Source: Zhouia amylolytica (GTDB lineage: Bacteria; Bacteroidota; Bacteroidia; Flavobacteriales; Flavobacteriaceae). From it: a stretch of DNA of 49,752 nt. The stretch covers positions 1 to 49,752 of the forward strand of contig NZ_FPAG01000013.1 of the NCBI RefSeq assembly GCF_900116365.1, in the 5' to 3' direction. Of the stretch, positions 8,706 through 16,651 are shown piece after piece; the stretch's first letter is position 1, and each line of letters begins with the position of its first letter. A model generated the notes under the pieces. The model was not told where the DNA came from. It ran no database searches and worked only from the letters and a program-made list of their open reading frames with translations. Made by a program: the position numbers and the translations under genes.

Positions 8706-10334
8706 CTACGCAAGCATAGTAACCGGATTCTCCATATACGCTTTTAAGGTTTGAAGAAACTGTGCTCCAGTAGCCCCATCTACAGTTCTGTGATCGCATG
8801 CTAAAGTTACTTTCATGGTATTACCCACAACAATCTGTCCATCTTTAACCACTGGCTTTTGAACAATTGCACCTACAGAAAGAATGGCAGAATTAGGTTG
8901 GTTGATAATAGAAGTGAACTCCTGAATACCAAACATACCAAGGTTAGAAACTGTAAAGGTGCTTCCTTCCATTTCTGCAGGCGTAAGCTTCTTATTTCTC
9001 GCTTTACCCGCAAGGTCCTTTACCTGACTGCCAATCTGTGTTAAGCCCAGTTGATCTGTGAACTTAAGCACAGGAACAACAAGCCCTTCATCTACAGCAA
9101 CAGCTACCCCTACATGAACATGATGGTTATACTGAGTGGTATCTCCTTTCCATGAAGTATTAACCTGAGGATGCTTTTTCAATGCCATCGCACATGCTTT
9201 TACTACCATATCATTGAAAGACACTTTTGTATCTGGCAGGTTATTAATTTGTTTTCTTGAAGCCATTGCATTGTCCATATCCACTTCTATTGTCAAGTAG
9301 TAGTGAGGAGCGTTAAATTTAGACTCTGCTAAACGTTTGGCAATGGTTTTACGCATTTGAGAGTTCTTAACCTCTTCAACACTTTCCTGACCTGCAGGCA
9401 CAAATGGCTGAACACCACTTACCTCTGTAGAAGCAGGAGCAGAAGTTTCAACTGGTTTGTAGCTCTCTATATCCTTTTTAACAATTCTTCCATTTTCTCC
9501 AGTACCTTGTACATTTGCTAAATCGATTCCTTTTTCGGAAGCCATTTTTTTAGCAAGTGGAGAGGCTAAAATTCTACCTCCTGCAGTTGTACTTGTCGTT
9601 GCTGTTGCAGCAGGTTTACTTTCAACCACTGGTTCTGGTTTTGCCACAGGTGTATCCTTCTTAGGTTCAGACTTTGGAGTCTCAGTTTGAGCACTTCCAC
9701 CAGACTTAGAGGCGTTAAGCACTGCATCCACATCGGTACCCTTAGGTCCAATTACCGCCAATATCGAATCAACGGGTGCAGATTCACCTTCCTGAACACC
9801 TATATATAATAGGGTCCCGGCATAGAAAGACTCAAATTCCATGGTGGCTTTATCAGTTTCGATCTCAGCAAGAATATCTCCCTCAGTGACTTCATCTCCA
9901 ATTTTCTTAAGCCAAGACGCAACGGTACCTTCTTCCATGGTATCACTCAGACGTGGCATGGTAACCACTTCTACACCTTCCGGCATCTCTGCAGCCGGAG
10001 CAGCTGTATCAGCGGTTGTTTCCTGAGGTGTTTCCGTTTTTTCTTCAACTGTTTCAGTTGCCTGAGCACCATTAATAATGGCATTAACATCCTCTCCCTC
10101 ATCACCAATAACAGCTAAAAGCTCATCAACTTTTGTAGTTTCGCCTTCAGCAACACCAATATGAAGTAGTGTTCCAGAATAGAACGATTCGAACTCCATA
10201 GTAGCCTTATCTGTTTCTATTTCGGCCAATATATCACCTTCTTCTACTTTGTCTCCTACTTTTTTAAGCCATTTTGCAACGGTACCTTCTTCCATGGTAT
10301 CGCTCAAACGTGGCATATTAATGATTTCTGCCAT
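8706..10334 (-). CDS. pdhC: Pyruvate dehydrogenase E2, dihydrolipoyl acetyltransferase with two lipoyl domains
   Basis: The 542-residue E2 core subunit transfers acetyl groups from E1 to CoA. Two lipoyl domains are present, with the modified lysines at Lys43 and Lys162, each in ETDKATMEFE. An Ala/Pro/Thr-rich linker follows each domain. The peripheral subunit-binding domain lies at about 252-290 (ILASPLAKKMASEKGI, then GTGENGRIVKKDI). The C-terminal catalytic domain ends with the active-site block DHRTVDG. The start 6 bp after pdhA shows they form an operon. The lipoyl domains are nearly identical to each other, so some short DNA repetition inside this gene is real duplication, not an assembly fault. 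Confidence 0.95.
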   Translation of the reverse strand: MAEIINMPRLSDTMEEGTVAKWLKKVGDKVEEGDILAEIETDKATMEFESFYSGTLLHIGVAEGETTKVDELLAVIGDEGEDVNAIINGAQATETVEEKTETPQETTADTAAPAAEMPEGVEVVTMPRLSDTMEEGTVASWLKKIGDEVTEGDILAEIETDKATMEFESFYAGTLLYIGVQEGESAPVDSILAVIGPKGTDVDAVLNASKSGGSAQTETPKSEPKKDTPVAKPEPVVESKPAATATTSTTAGGRILASPLAKKMASEKGIDLANVQGTGENGRIVKKDIESYKPVETSAPASTEVSGVQPFVPAGQESVEEVKNSQMRKTIAKRLAESKFNAPHYYLTIEVDMDNAMASRKQINNLPDTKVSFNDMVVKACAMALKKHPQVNTSWKGDTTQYNHHVHVGVAVAVDEGLVVPVLKFTDQLGLTQIGSQVKDLAGKARNKKLTPAEMEGSTFTVSNLGMFGIQEFTSIINQPNSAILSVGAIVQKPVVKDGQIVVGNTMKVTLACDHRTVDGATGAQFLQTLKAYMENPVTMLA

Positions 10335-10340
10335 TATATA

Positions 10341-11339
10341 TTAAAGTTTATGTGATAAAAACGGATAATCTTCTTGTTCGTATACCGTATCGTACATTAC
10401 ATTTTTCTCAGGGAACGGAGACTCTTCTGCAAACTTCTCACATTCTTTAACCCGATCAGTTACACGCTTATTGATTTCTTCAATTTTGGCTTTAGAAGCG
10501 TATTTCTTTTCTTTAATGATATCTAATACCTGAGTAATCGGATCAATCTTTTTGTACTCTTCTACCTCCTCTTTAGTTCGGTAATGCTGAGCATCAGACA
10601 TTGAGTGACCTCTGTATCTATAAGTTTTAATCTCAAGGAAAGTTGGGCCATCACCTTTTCGAGCTCTTTCAACAGCCTCATGTACGGCTTCTGCAACTTT
10701 AACAGGGTTCATACCATCTACCGCCGCACATGGCATATCATATCCAAGTCCGAGTTTATAGATATCGGTATGGTTAGCAGTTCTTGCAACTGAGGTCCCC
10801 ATTGCGTATCCGTTATTTTCACAAATAAACACAACAGGTAAATTCCATAACATTGCAAGATTAAATGTTTCATGAAGTGATCCCTGACGAACAGCACCAT
10901 CTCCCATATAACATAAAGTCACCCCATCATTACCCTGATATTTATCTGCAAATGCAAGTCCGGCACCAAGAGGAATTTGCCCTCCTACAATACCATGACC
11001 TCCATAGAAGTTATGTTCTTTAGAGAAGATATGCATTGAACCTCCCAAACCTTGAGAAGTACCCGTACCTTTTCCGAACAATTCGGCCATTACTCGTTTT
11101 GGGTCTACCCCCATTCCGATAGGCTGCACGTGGTTTCGATAAGCTGTTATCAGTTTATCTTTTTTAGGATCTATAGCATGTAAAGATCCTGCTAAAACGG
11201 CTTCTTGTCCGTTGTACAAATGAAGAAACCCTCTTACCTTTTGTTGTATATATGCTGCCGCAAGCTTGTCTTCAAACTTTCTCCAAAACAACATATCTTC
11301 GTACCATTTCAGGTAAACTTCTTTAGTAACTTTTTTCAC
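10341..11339 (-). CDS. pdhA: Pyruvate dehydrogenase E1 component, alpha subunit
   Basis: This 332-residue thiamin-diphosphate enzyme subunit decarboxylates pyruvate together with the beta subunit. The ThDP and magnesium motif is visible: GDGAVRQGS, followed by ENNGYAMGTS about 30 residues later. The HGIVGGQIPLGAGLAFA block and the YRYRGHSMSDA loop, which in other organisms carries regulatory serines, are conserved. pdhC follows after 6 bp. The beta subunit gene (pdhB) is not in this window and must be elsewhere. Codon use and neighbours look ordinary for the chromosome. Confidence 0.95.
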   Translation of the reverse strand: MKKVTKEVYLKWYEDMLFWRKFEDKLAAAYIQQKVRGFLHLYNGQEAVLAGSLHAIDPKKDKLITAYRNHVQPIGMGVDPKRVMAELFGKGTGTSQGLGGSMHIFSKEHNFYGGHGIVGGQIPLGAGLAFADKYQGNDGVTLCYMGDGAVRQGSLHETFNLAMLWNLPVVFICENNGYAMGTSVARTANHTDIYKLGLGYDMPCAAVDGMNPVKVAEAVHEAVERARKGDGPTFLEIKTYRYRGHSMSDAQHYRTKEEVEEYKKIDPITQVLDIIKEKKYASKAKIEEINKRVTDRVKECEKFAEESPFPEKNVMYDTVYEQEDYPFLSHKL

Positions 11340-11538
11340 ACGTTTAAATTTTACTAATTACTACCTATATAAAATAATTCATAAAATTGAGACCGTATGC
11401 AACCACTCATTGCCTTCGTTCTCACATTAAAAAACTTCAACACGCTTAAGCTGTAATTAAATTTTATTAATGCTCGTTTCCTTAATCACTTATTTTAACT
11501 TTCTAAGCAGATAAATCATTACAATTAATTGCGAACTA

Positions 11539-11569
11539 CAAAAGTAGCATATTCAAAAAAAGTGAAAAA
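11539..11569 (-). promoter_or_regulatory. Candidate promoter of pdhA-pdhC
   Basis: On the minus strand TTTT, 19 bp, TACTTTTG matches the Bacteroidota consensus with one mismatch in the -33 box. It lies between cdd and pdhA and would give a leader of about 190 bases. Confidence 0.4.
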
Positions 11570-11599
11570 ATGAAAAAAGGCTTTTATCTCATTTTTTTG

Positions 11600-12085
11600 T
11601 TAAATAAAGTTGTTTTTATCGAAAAGCAAGGGCAAAAGACCTTTTAATGAATTTGATTTCATCACTTTCCCCACAGCCCCCATGAAGTAGATAGGAATTG
11701 GAGACTCCTGATTTATTTCATATTCGGCGATAGCTTGACGACAAGCACCACAAGGAGGAATCGGAGCACTTGTTACATATTTATCGGATGAGGCAGTGAT
11801 GGCTATGGCTTTTATTCGAACCTCAGGAAACTTAGCACCTGCCTGATATATTGCAACACGTTCAGCACAAAGTCCTGATGGGAATGAAGCATTTTCCTGA
11901 TTATTCCCCACCACTACCTCTTTATTAGCAAGAAGAATGGCCGCGCCCACCTTAAAATTAGAATAAGGAGCATAGGCATTTTTTCTGGTTTCAACTGCCA
12001 GACTCATTAAATCCTGAATATCTTCAGGCAATTCCTGAAGACCTTCGTAAATTTCAAATTCGGATTGAACAGTGAGCTTCTCCAT
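11600..12085 (-). CDS. cdd: Cytidine deaminase
   Basis: This 161-residue enzyme deaminates cytidine and deoxycytidine to uridine forms in pyrimidine salvage. The zinc site of the small tetrameric type is intact: Cys73-Ala-Glu75 with the catalytic Glu, and Cys112/Cys115 in PPCGACRQ. Substrate-binding NASFPSGLC precedes it. It begins 2 bp after porV and is surely co-transcribed with it. The porV-cdd-pdhA-pdhC order is one I recognise from other Flavobacteriaceae, where it appears to be old linkage rather than shared function. Confidence 0.94.
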   Translation of the reverse strand: MEKLTVQSEFEIYEGLQELPEDIQDLMSLAVETRKNAYAPYSNFKVGAAILLANKEVVVGNNQENASFPSGLCAERVAIYQAGAKFPEVRIKAIAITASSDKYVTSAPIPPCGACRQAIAEYEINQESPIPIYFMGAVGKVMKSNSLKGLLPLLFDKNNFI

Positions 12086-12087
12086 AT

Positions 12088-13236
12088 TTAATAATCATAA
12101 TAGGTTTCTCCAAAATTAAAAGTTAACCCAAACCTCAAGGTATTTTCTAACGGATTCGACACATTAGAGGTTGAGAATAAGTAGGAGAGATCTATGGTTG
12201 TATTATTAAACTTAAACCCTGCACCTAAGGTAAAGTATCTCCGCACTCCTTTCTTCTTACTTTCATGATAATAACCCGACCTAAGAGCAAAAATCTCACG
12301 ATAATTATACTCAGCTCCCAATGCCCATATTATTTCACTCAGTTCCTCATCAAAACCACCCGGGGCATCTCCAAAGGATTTAAACACTCCCTCGAAAAAA
12401 CCAATATCGTTATACATTTGGTTATCTACATTATCGATATCTCCATCTCCGTCAAAATCCTTAGGAGTCGGGACTAATAATTTATTGAACTCCGATGAAA
12501 CAGCAACAGTATTATCCTGATCGAGGATAAAATCAAAGCCACCACCTAATTTTAAATTGGTAGGCAACGAACTTTCTTGTCCCCCTTCATCATATTGAAT
12601 TTTAGGACCGAGGTTAGAAACATTAAATCCCGCACGCCATCTTCCGTTAAACTTATCATATACTTTTTCTTCAGACTGATAATACCCGGAGACATCAACT
12701 GCAAAACTGTTAGCCGATCTGGAATTGGCATCAATTTGTTGCAGTTTTAAATTGGACCTTATATAACGTCCTGTAACGCCCATTGAAAAATAATCACTTA
12801 ATTTCAGGGAATATGAACCATCAAGTGCAAATTCATTAGGTTCTGCAGGTATTGGCTCATCGTCTATACCCTGACGGAATAAAATCTCACCAAGACCAAA
12901 ATATTTCAAACTAAACGCATAGGCACTTCTATCATTATATCTATTATAGTAGGTAACATTCATAAGGGAGATATCTGTGGCCAACTCTCTTAAATATGGT
13001 GTGTAACTAACTCCGATACCAGCCTGTTCACCAGAAAATGAATATTTCGAAGGATTCCATTGCTGAGAAAAGGCATTAGGTGAAGTTGCCACGCCAAGAT
13101 CACCCATTCCAGAAGCCCTTGCATCTGCTGAAATTAATAAGAAAGGAACTCCTGTGGTTATTTCTTGATATTCTTCTTGCGAATAAACCATATTCACCAT
13201 AGAATAAATCAAAATAAACATTAGCATATTCTTCAT
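12088..13236 (-). CDS. porV: Type IX secretion system outer-membrane protein PorV (LptO)
   Basis: This 382-residue protein has a short signal peptide (to about residue 19, VYSQ) and then the PorV N-terminal block TGVPFLLISADARASGMGDLGVATSPNAFSQ (quoted only to identify it, about residues 27-58). The rest alternates polar and aromatic residues as in a beta-barrel, ending in aromatic-rich FNFGETYYDY. PorV shuttles secreted substrates from the T9SS translocon to the PorU sortase on the cell surface. The gene normally next to it, porU, is not here; gldJ lies directly on the other side. It has its own promoter candidate at 13257-13287 and shares an operon with cdd. Confidence 0.93.
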   Translation of the reverse strand: MKNMLMFILIYSMVNMVYSQEEYQEITTGVPFLLISADARASGMGDLGVATSPNAFSQQWNPSKYSFSGEQAGIGVSYTPYLRELATDISLMNVTYYNRYNDRSAYAFSLKYFGLGEILFRQGIDDEPIPAEPNEFALDGSYSLKLSDYFSMGVTGRYIRSNLKLQQIDANSRSANSFAVDVSGYYQSEEKVYDKFNGRWRAGFNVSNLGPKIQYDEGGQESSLPTNLKLGGGFDFILDQDNTVAVSSEFNKLLVPTPKDFDGDGDIDNVDNQMYNDIGFFEGVFKSFGDAPGGFDEELSEIIWALGAEYNYREIFALRSGYYHESKKKGVRRYFTLGAGFKFNNTTIDLSYLFSTSNVSNPLENTLRFGLTFNFGETYYDY

Positions 13237-13256
13237 ACGAGAAAAATCTATTTAAG

Positions 13257-13287
13257 CAAAAATAATCTTTTGCCCCGTTAAAGCAAG
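13257..13287 (-). promoter_or_regulatory. Promoter of porV-cdd
   Basis: On the minus strand CTTG, exactly 19 bp, TATTTTTG matches the Bacteroidota consensus in 3 of 4 and 8 of 8 defined or free positions. The transcript would begin about 15 bases before the porV start codon. Confidence 0.65.
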
Positions 13288-13299
13288 TACAAAGCTCAC

Positions 13300-13321
13300 A
13301 AAGGTTAACTGAAAGGTTAAC
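13300..13321. repeat. Tandem AAAGGTTAAC repeat upstream of the porV promoter
   Basis: Two identical 10-base units start at 13300 and 13312, a 12-bp period. They lie 12-34 bp upstream of the porV -33 box, where an activator would bind. The function is inferred. Confidence 0.5.
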
Positions 13322-13535
13322 GAAGATATGCAGAAAATCTTATAAAAAATGGTCGTCTTTTATATTAAAAACGCCACCAACATACTTTATACAAATCAAT
13401 TAGACCTTTATTAAAAACGTCTTCCTACGGCATGACTCTCATTTTTATTAACAATCGTCATAATAAAATTACAAAATAAACGTTAAAGGATTAGTGTAAT
13501 ACAACGAAAACGAATTGCATTTTTTATTTCAAAAA

Positions 13536-13566
13536 ATTGAATTTATATAGTTAATTATTATATTGC
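13536..13566 (+). promoter_or_regulatory. Candidate promoter of gldJ
   Basis: ATTG, 19 bp, TATATTGC is an imperfect match with ideal spacing. Transcription would start near 13573, which excludes the upstream TTG at 13563 as the translation start and supports the ATG at 13599. Confidence 0.45.
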
Positions 13567-13598
13567 ACAATGTTTTTATGACAACTCAAATCTTAACT

Positions 13599-15245
13599 AT
13601 GGGAAAGTATTCTATTAAAATCTTGTCGCTCTGTTTTATTTCAGTAGCGTGTTTTACAGGATGCAAAAACTCTTTATCTTCTAAAAACACCTCCAGGGCA
13701 ACCGGGTGGCAAATTAACTCCAAAGAAGGTGGTTTTCAATACAACAGCAACTTTAAGGAGCAAGAAACACCTCCAGGAATGGTGTTTGTAGAAGGAGGAA
13801 CTTTTGTTAAAGGAAAAGTGCAGGACGATGTTATGCACGATTGGAACAACACACCAACACAACAACACGTTCAATCATTCTACATGGACGAAACGGAGGT
13901 TACTAATGTAATGTATCTAGAATATCTGGATTGGCTTAAAAGCGTATTTCCTCCAGATGATCCATCTTACAAAAACATTTATGTAGGGGCATTACCTGAT
14001 ACATTAGTTTGGAGAAACCGTTTAGGCTATAACGAAGAAATGGTAGACAATTACCTAAGACACCCGGCATATGCAGAATATCCTGTCGTTGGTGTTAACT
14101 GGGTTCAAGCTGCTCAATTTGCAGAATGGAGAACTGATCGTGTTAACGAGCACATTCTTGAGAGAGAAGGATTTCTAGCTCGAAACACAAAATATGCAGT
14201 TACACAAGGAGATATCGATGGTACCTTCAGTACTGAAACCTACTTAAACAGACCTGAAGAAGCCTACGGCGGTAACATAGACTCATTACAAGGAAAAGCT
14301 CAAAGAGATTCTACAAATGTTTTTGCAAAAAGAACAAGTGGCATCATACTTCCAGATTACAGATTACCTACTGAAACTGAATGGGAGTACGCTGCACAGG
14401 CAATTGTAGGCACCAGAGAATACAACAACTACAGAGGTAGAAAAAAATATCCTTGGGAAGGTGAATACACCCGATCTGGAAGAAGAAAAAATATTGGTGA
14501 TCAACTAGCCAACTTCAAGCAAGGAAAAGGTGATTACGGTGGAATCGCAGGATGGTCTGACGATGGAGCAGATATTACAGCGAAAGTTAAAACTTATCCT
14601 CCAAATGACTTCGGGCTTTATGATATGGCCGGTAATGTTGCTGAATGGGTAGCAGATGTATATCGTCCTATAGTTGATGATGAAGCAAACGATTTTAACT
14701 ATTACAGAGGAAACGTTTATATGAAACCTGCCATCAATCAAGATGGACAATTAAAGATCGTTTCTCAAAGCGAAATCAAATATGACACCTTGAGTAATGG
14801 TAGAATTGTAGCCAGAGATCTTCCTGGCGAATTGGCTATGGTTCCAGTAGACGAAAAAGACACCTACTTAAGAACAAACTTCTCTAAAAGTGACAACAGA
14901 GACTATAGAGATGGTGATGAAGGTTCTACAAGAAATTTCTATGAAAGGTTTGATGACGGTGAGTCAGAAGAGGACATGTATAATGCTCCAAAGCACAAAA
15001 TATCCACGGATTCTACCGGAAACATGATCATGGAGTATGACAAGTCTAATAACAGAACAACCCTTATCAATGATGAAGTAAGAGTATATAAAGGTGGTTC
15101 CTGGAGAGATAGAGCATATTGGTTAGATCCGGCACAAAGGAGATATTTACCACAATACATGGCTACTGATTATATCGGATTTAGATGCGCCATGTCTCGT
15201 GTAGGTTCTAAAGCCAAGAAAAGAACAAAAAGAGCAAGACATTAA
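13599..15245 (+). CDS. gldJ: Gliding motility lipoprotein GldJ
   Basis: GldJ is an envelope lipoprotein required for gliding motility and for T9SS function in Flavobacterium johnsoniae. From the ATG at 13599 the product has 548 residues, close to the known size. The lipoprotein signal (basic start, hydrophobic ILSLCFISVACFTG) places the lipidated Cys at position 22. The body is a formylglycine-generating-enzyme-like (SUMF1/FGE-sulfatase) domain: GMVFVEGGTFVKG, MDETEVTNVMYLEY, YPVVGVNWVQAAQFAEW, YRLPTETEWEYAA, DMAGNVAEWVADVY and VYKGGSWRD, ending in IGFRCAMSR. A frame start at 13563 (TTG) would place charged residues before the signal and overlaps the promoter. It is divergent from porV and followed by a terminator and murF. 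Confidence 0.93.
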   Translation: MGKYSIKILSLCFISVACFTGCKNSLSSKNTSRATGWQINSKEGGFQYNSNFKEQETPPGMVFVEGGTFVKGKVQDDVMHDWNNTPTQQHVQSFYMDETEVTNVMYLEYLDWLKSVFPPDDPSYKNIYVGALPDTLVWRNRLGYNEEMVDNYLRHPAYAEYPVVGVNWVQAAQFAEWRTDRVNEHILEREGFLARNTKYAVTQGDIDGTFSTETYLNRPEEAYGGNIDSLQGKAQRDSTNVFAKRTSGIILPDYRLPTETEWEYAAQAIVGTREYNNYRGRKKYPWEGEYTRSGRRKNIGDQLANFKQGKGDYGGIAGWSDDGADITAKVKTYPPNDFGLYDMAGNVAEWVADVYRPIVDDEANDFNYYRGNVYMKPAINQDGQLKIVSQSEIKYDTLSNGRIVARDLPGELAMVPVDEKDTYLRTNFSKSDNRDYRDGDEGSTRNFYERFDDGESEEDMYNAPKHKISTDSTGNMIMEYDKSNNRTTLINDEVRVYKGGSWRDRAYWLDPAQRRYLPQYMATDYIGFRCAMSRVGSKAKKRTKRARH

Positions 15246-15264
15246 TACTACACAAATATGTTGA

Positions 15265-15296
15265 TAAAAAGCCCTGTTTAAAACAGGGCTTTTTTT
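15265..15296 (+). terminator. Terminator after gldJ
   Basis: AAAAGCCCTGTTT pairs with AAACAGGGCTTTT around a very short loop and is followed by a T-run. It ends only 14 bp before the murF start codon. Confidence 0.85.
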
Positions 15297-15309
15297 ATAC
15301 ATTTATCCT

Positions 15310-16578
15310 ATGAATATTGAAGATATATACAAGGTGTTTTTAAAATGCAACAAGGTTTGTACCGACACCCGTAAATTAGAAAAGGGAGACCTTTTCTTTG
15401 CTCTTAAAGGCGATAATTTTAACGGCAATAAATTTGCCCATCAAGCACTTCAAGCTGGCGCTATAGCCGCTGTAATAGACGAAGAACAATACAAAGGACC
15501 TAACACTATACATGTTACAGACACTCTTAATACCCTACAGCAATTAGCCAGTTACCACAGAAAAGAGCTTAACACACCTATCATTGCATTAACTGGTAGT
15601 AATGGCAAAACGACTACCAAAGAGTTGATTAATGCTGTTCTATCGCAGAAATACAAAACTACTGCAACCGTTGGCAATCTCAATAACCATATAGGCGTAC
15701 CTCTAACCTTATTAAGCATGGATCATCGTACAGAAATTGGTATTGTGGAAATGGGAGCCAACCATTTGAAAGAAATTGCATTCTTAACTTCTATTACGCA
15801 ACCAGACTACGGTTTTATCACTAATTTCGGAAAAGCACATTTGGAAGGTTTCGGAGGCATCGAAGGAGTGATTCAAGGAAAAAGCGAGCTTTTCATACAT
15901 TTAATCTCCAACAACAAAACCATATTCTATAATGCCGATGACCGAATTCAACAAGAAAAACTAGAAGGCTACCCAAACAAATATGGATTTAGCGAGCATA
16001 CCATTGCTGACATACAAATCACCAACAAAGAAACAACTCCCTATGTTACTGTTTCCTACGCCGAAATGGATATACACACCAATCTAATAGGAAACTATAA
16101 TTTCAGCAATATTGCAGTTGCAATCACTATTGGACTCTATTTCGACATCGACCTTAACTCTATAAAGAAAGGTGTTGAGGCCTACGTTCCTTCTAACAAC
16201 CGTTCGCAAATCATTAACAAAAACGGAAAGAAAATCATCCTGGACGCATACAATGCTAACCCAACAAGCATGAAAGCTGCTATAGAGAACTTCGCCCAAC
16301 AAAAAGGCAAAAAAATCCTGATACTGGGTGATATGTTTGAGTTAGGCAAGGACGCTGCCAAAGAGCATCAAATCATATCTGACCTCTGCTCTACAATGGG
16401 TTTTGAAATCGTTCATTTGGTGGGTAAAAACTTTTATAACACCAAAAACAATTTCATTAAGCACGAAACCTATGAGGATCTTGCCAGGGATTTAGACGTT
16501 AAGAATGAGCAATCATTAAATATCCTAATCAAAGGCTCAAGAGGAATGGCTTTAGAGCGTATTCTTGACTTATTATAA
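15310..16578 (+). CDS. murF: UDP-N-acetylmuramoyl-tripeptide--D-alanyl-D-alanine ligase
   Basis: This 422-residue cytosolic Mur ligase adds D-Ala-D-Ala to the UDP-MurNAc tripeptide, the last soluble step of peptidoglycan precursor synthesis. The N-terminal block DTRKLEKGDLFFALKGDNFNG is the MurF uridine-binding domain. The ATP-binding loop TGSNGKTT is at 95-102. The central EMGANHLKEI and the later DAYNANPTSMKAA (C-terminal domain) are strong MurF markers. It stands alone rather than in a division and cell-wall cluster. A gldJ terminator lies immediately upstream, so its own promoter is unclear; it may depend on read-through. Confidence 0.94.
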   Translation: MNIEDIYKVFLKCNKVCTDTRKLEKGDLFFALKGDNFNGNKFAHQALQAGAIAAVIDEEQYKGPNTIHVTDTLNTLQQLASYHRKELNTPIIALTGSNGKTTTKELINAVLSQKYKTTATVGNLNNHIGVPLTLLSMDHRTEIGIVEMGANHLKEIAFLTSITQPDYGFITNFGKAHLEGFGGIEGVIQGKSELFIHLISNNKTIFYNADDRIQQEKLEGYPNKYGFSEHTIADIQITNKETTPYVTVSYAEMDIHTNLIGNYNFSNIAVAITIGLYFDIDLNSIKKGVEAYVPSNNRSQIINKNGKKIILDAYNANPTSMKAAIENFAQQKGKKILILGDMFELGKDAAKEHQIISDLCSTMGFEIVHLVGKNFYNTKNNFIKHETYEDLARDLDVKNEQSLNILIKGSRGMALERILDLL

Positions 16579-16594
16579 CCAAAAACACCTCTTA

Positions 16595-16630
16595 CAAAAA
16601 AATCCCGTAAAGCTATGCCTTACGGGATTT
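16595..16630. terminator. Terminator between convergent murF and susD
   Basis: AAATCCCGTAA (16600-16610) pairs with TTACGGGATTT (16620-16630). The T-run is best on the minus strand, so it mainly serves susC-susD, but it can also end the murF transcript. Confidence 0.8.
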
Positions 16631-16651
16631 AATATATTCTATTGATAAGTC

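Noticed and set aside
9800-10330. Near-identical DNA segments inside pdhC that could suggest an assembly duplication
   Set aside because: They encode two lipoyl domains, a normal feature of E2 subunits, and differ at many third positions.
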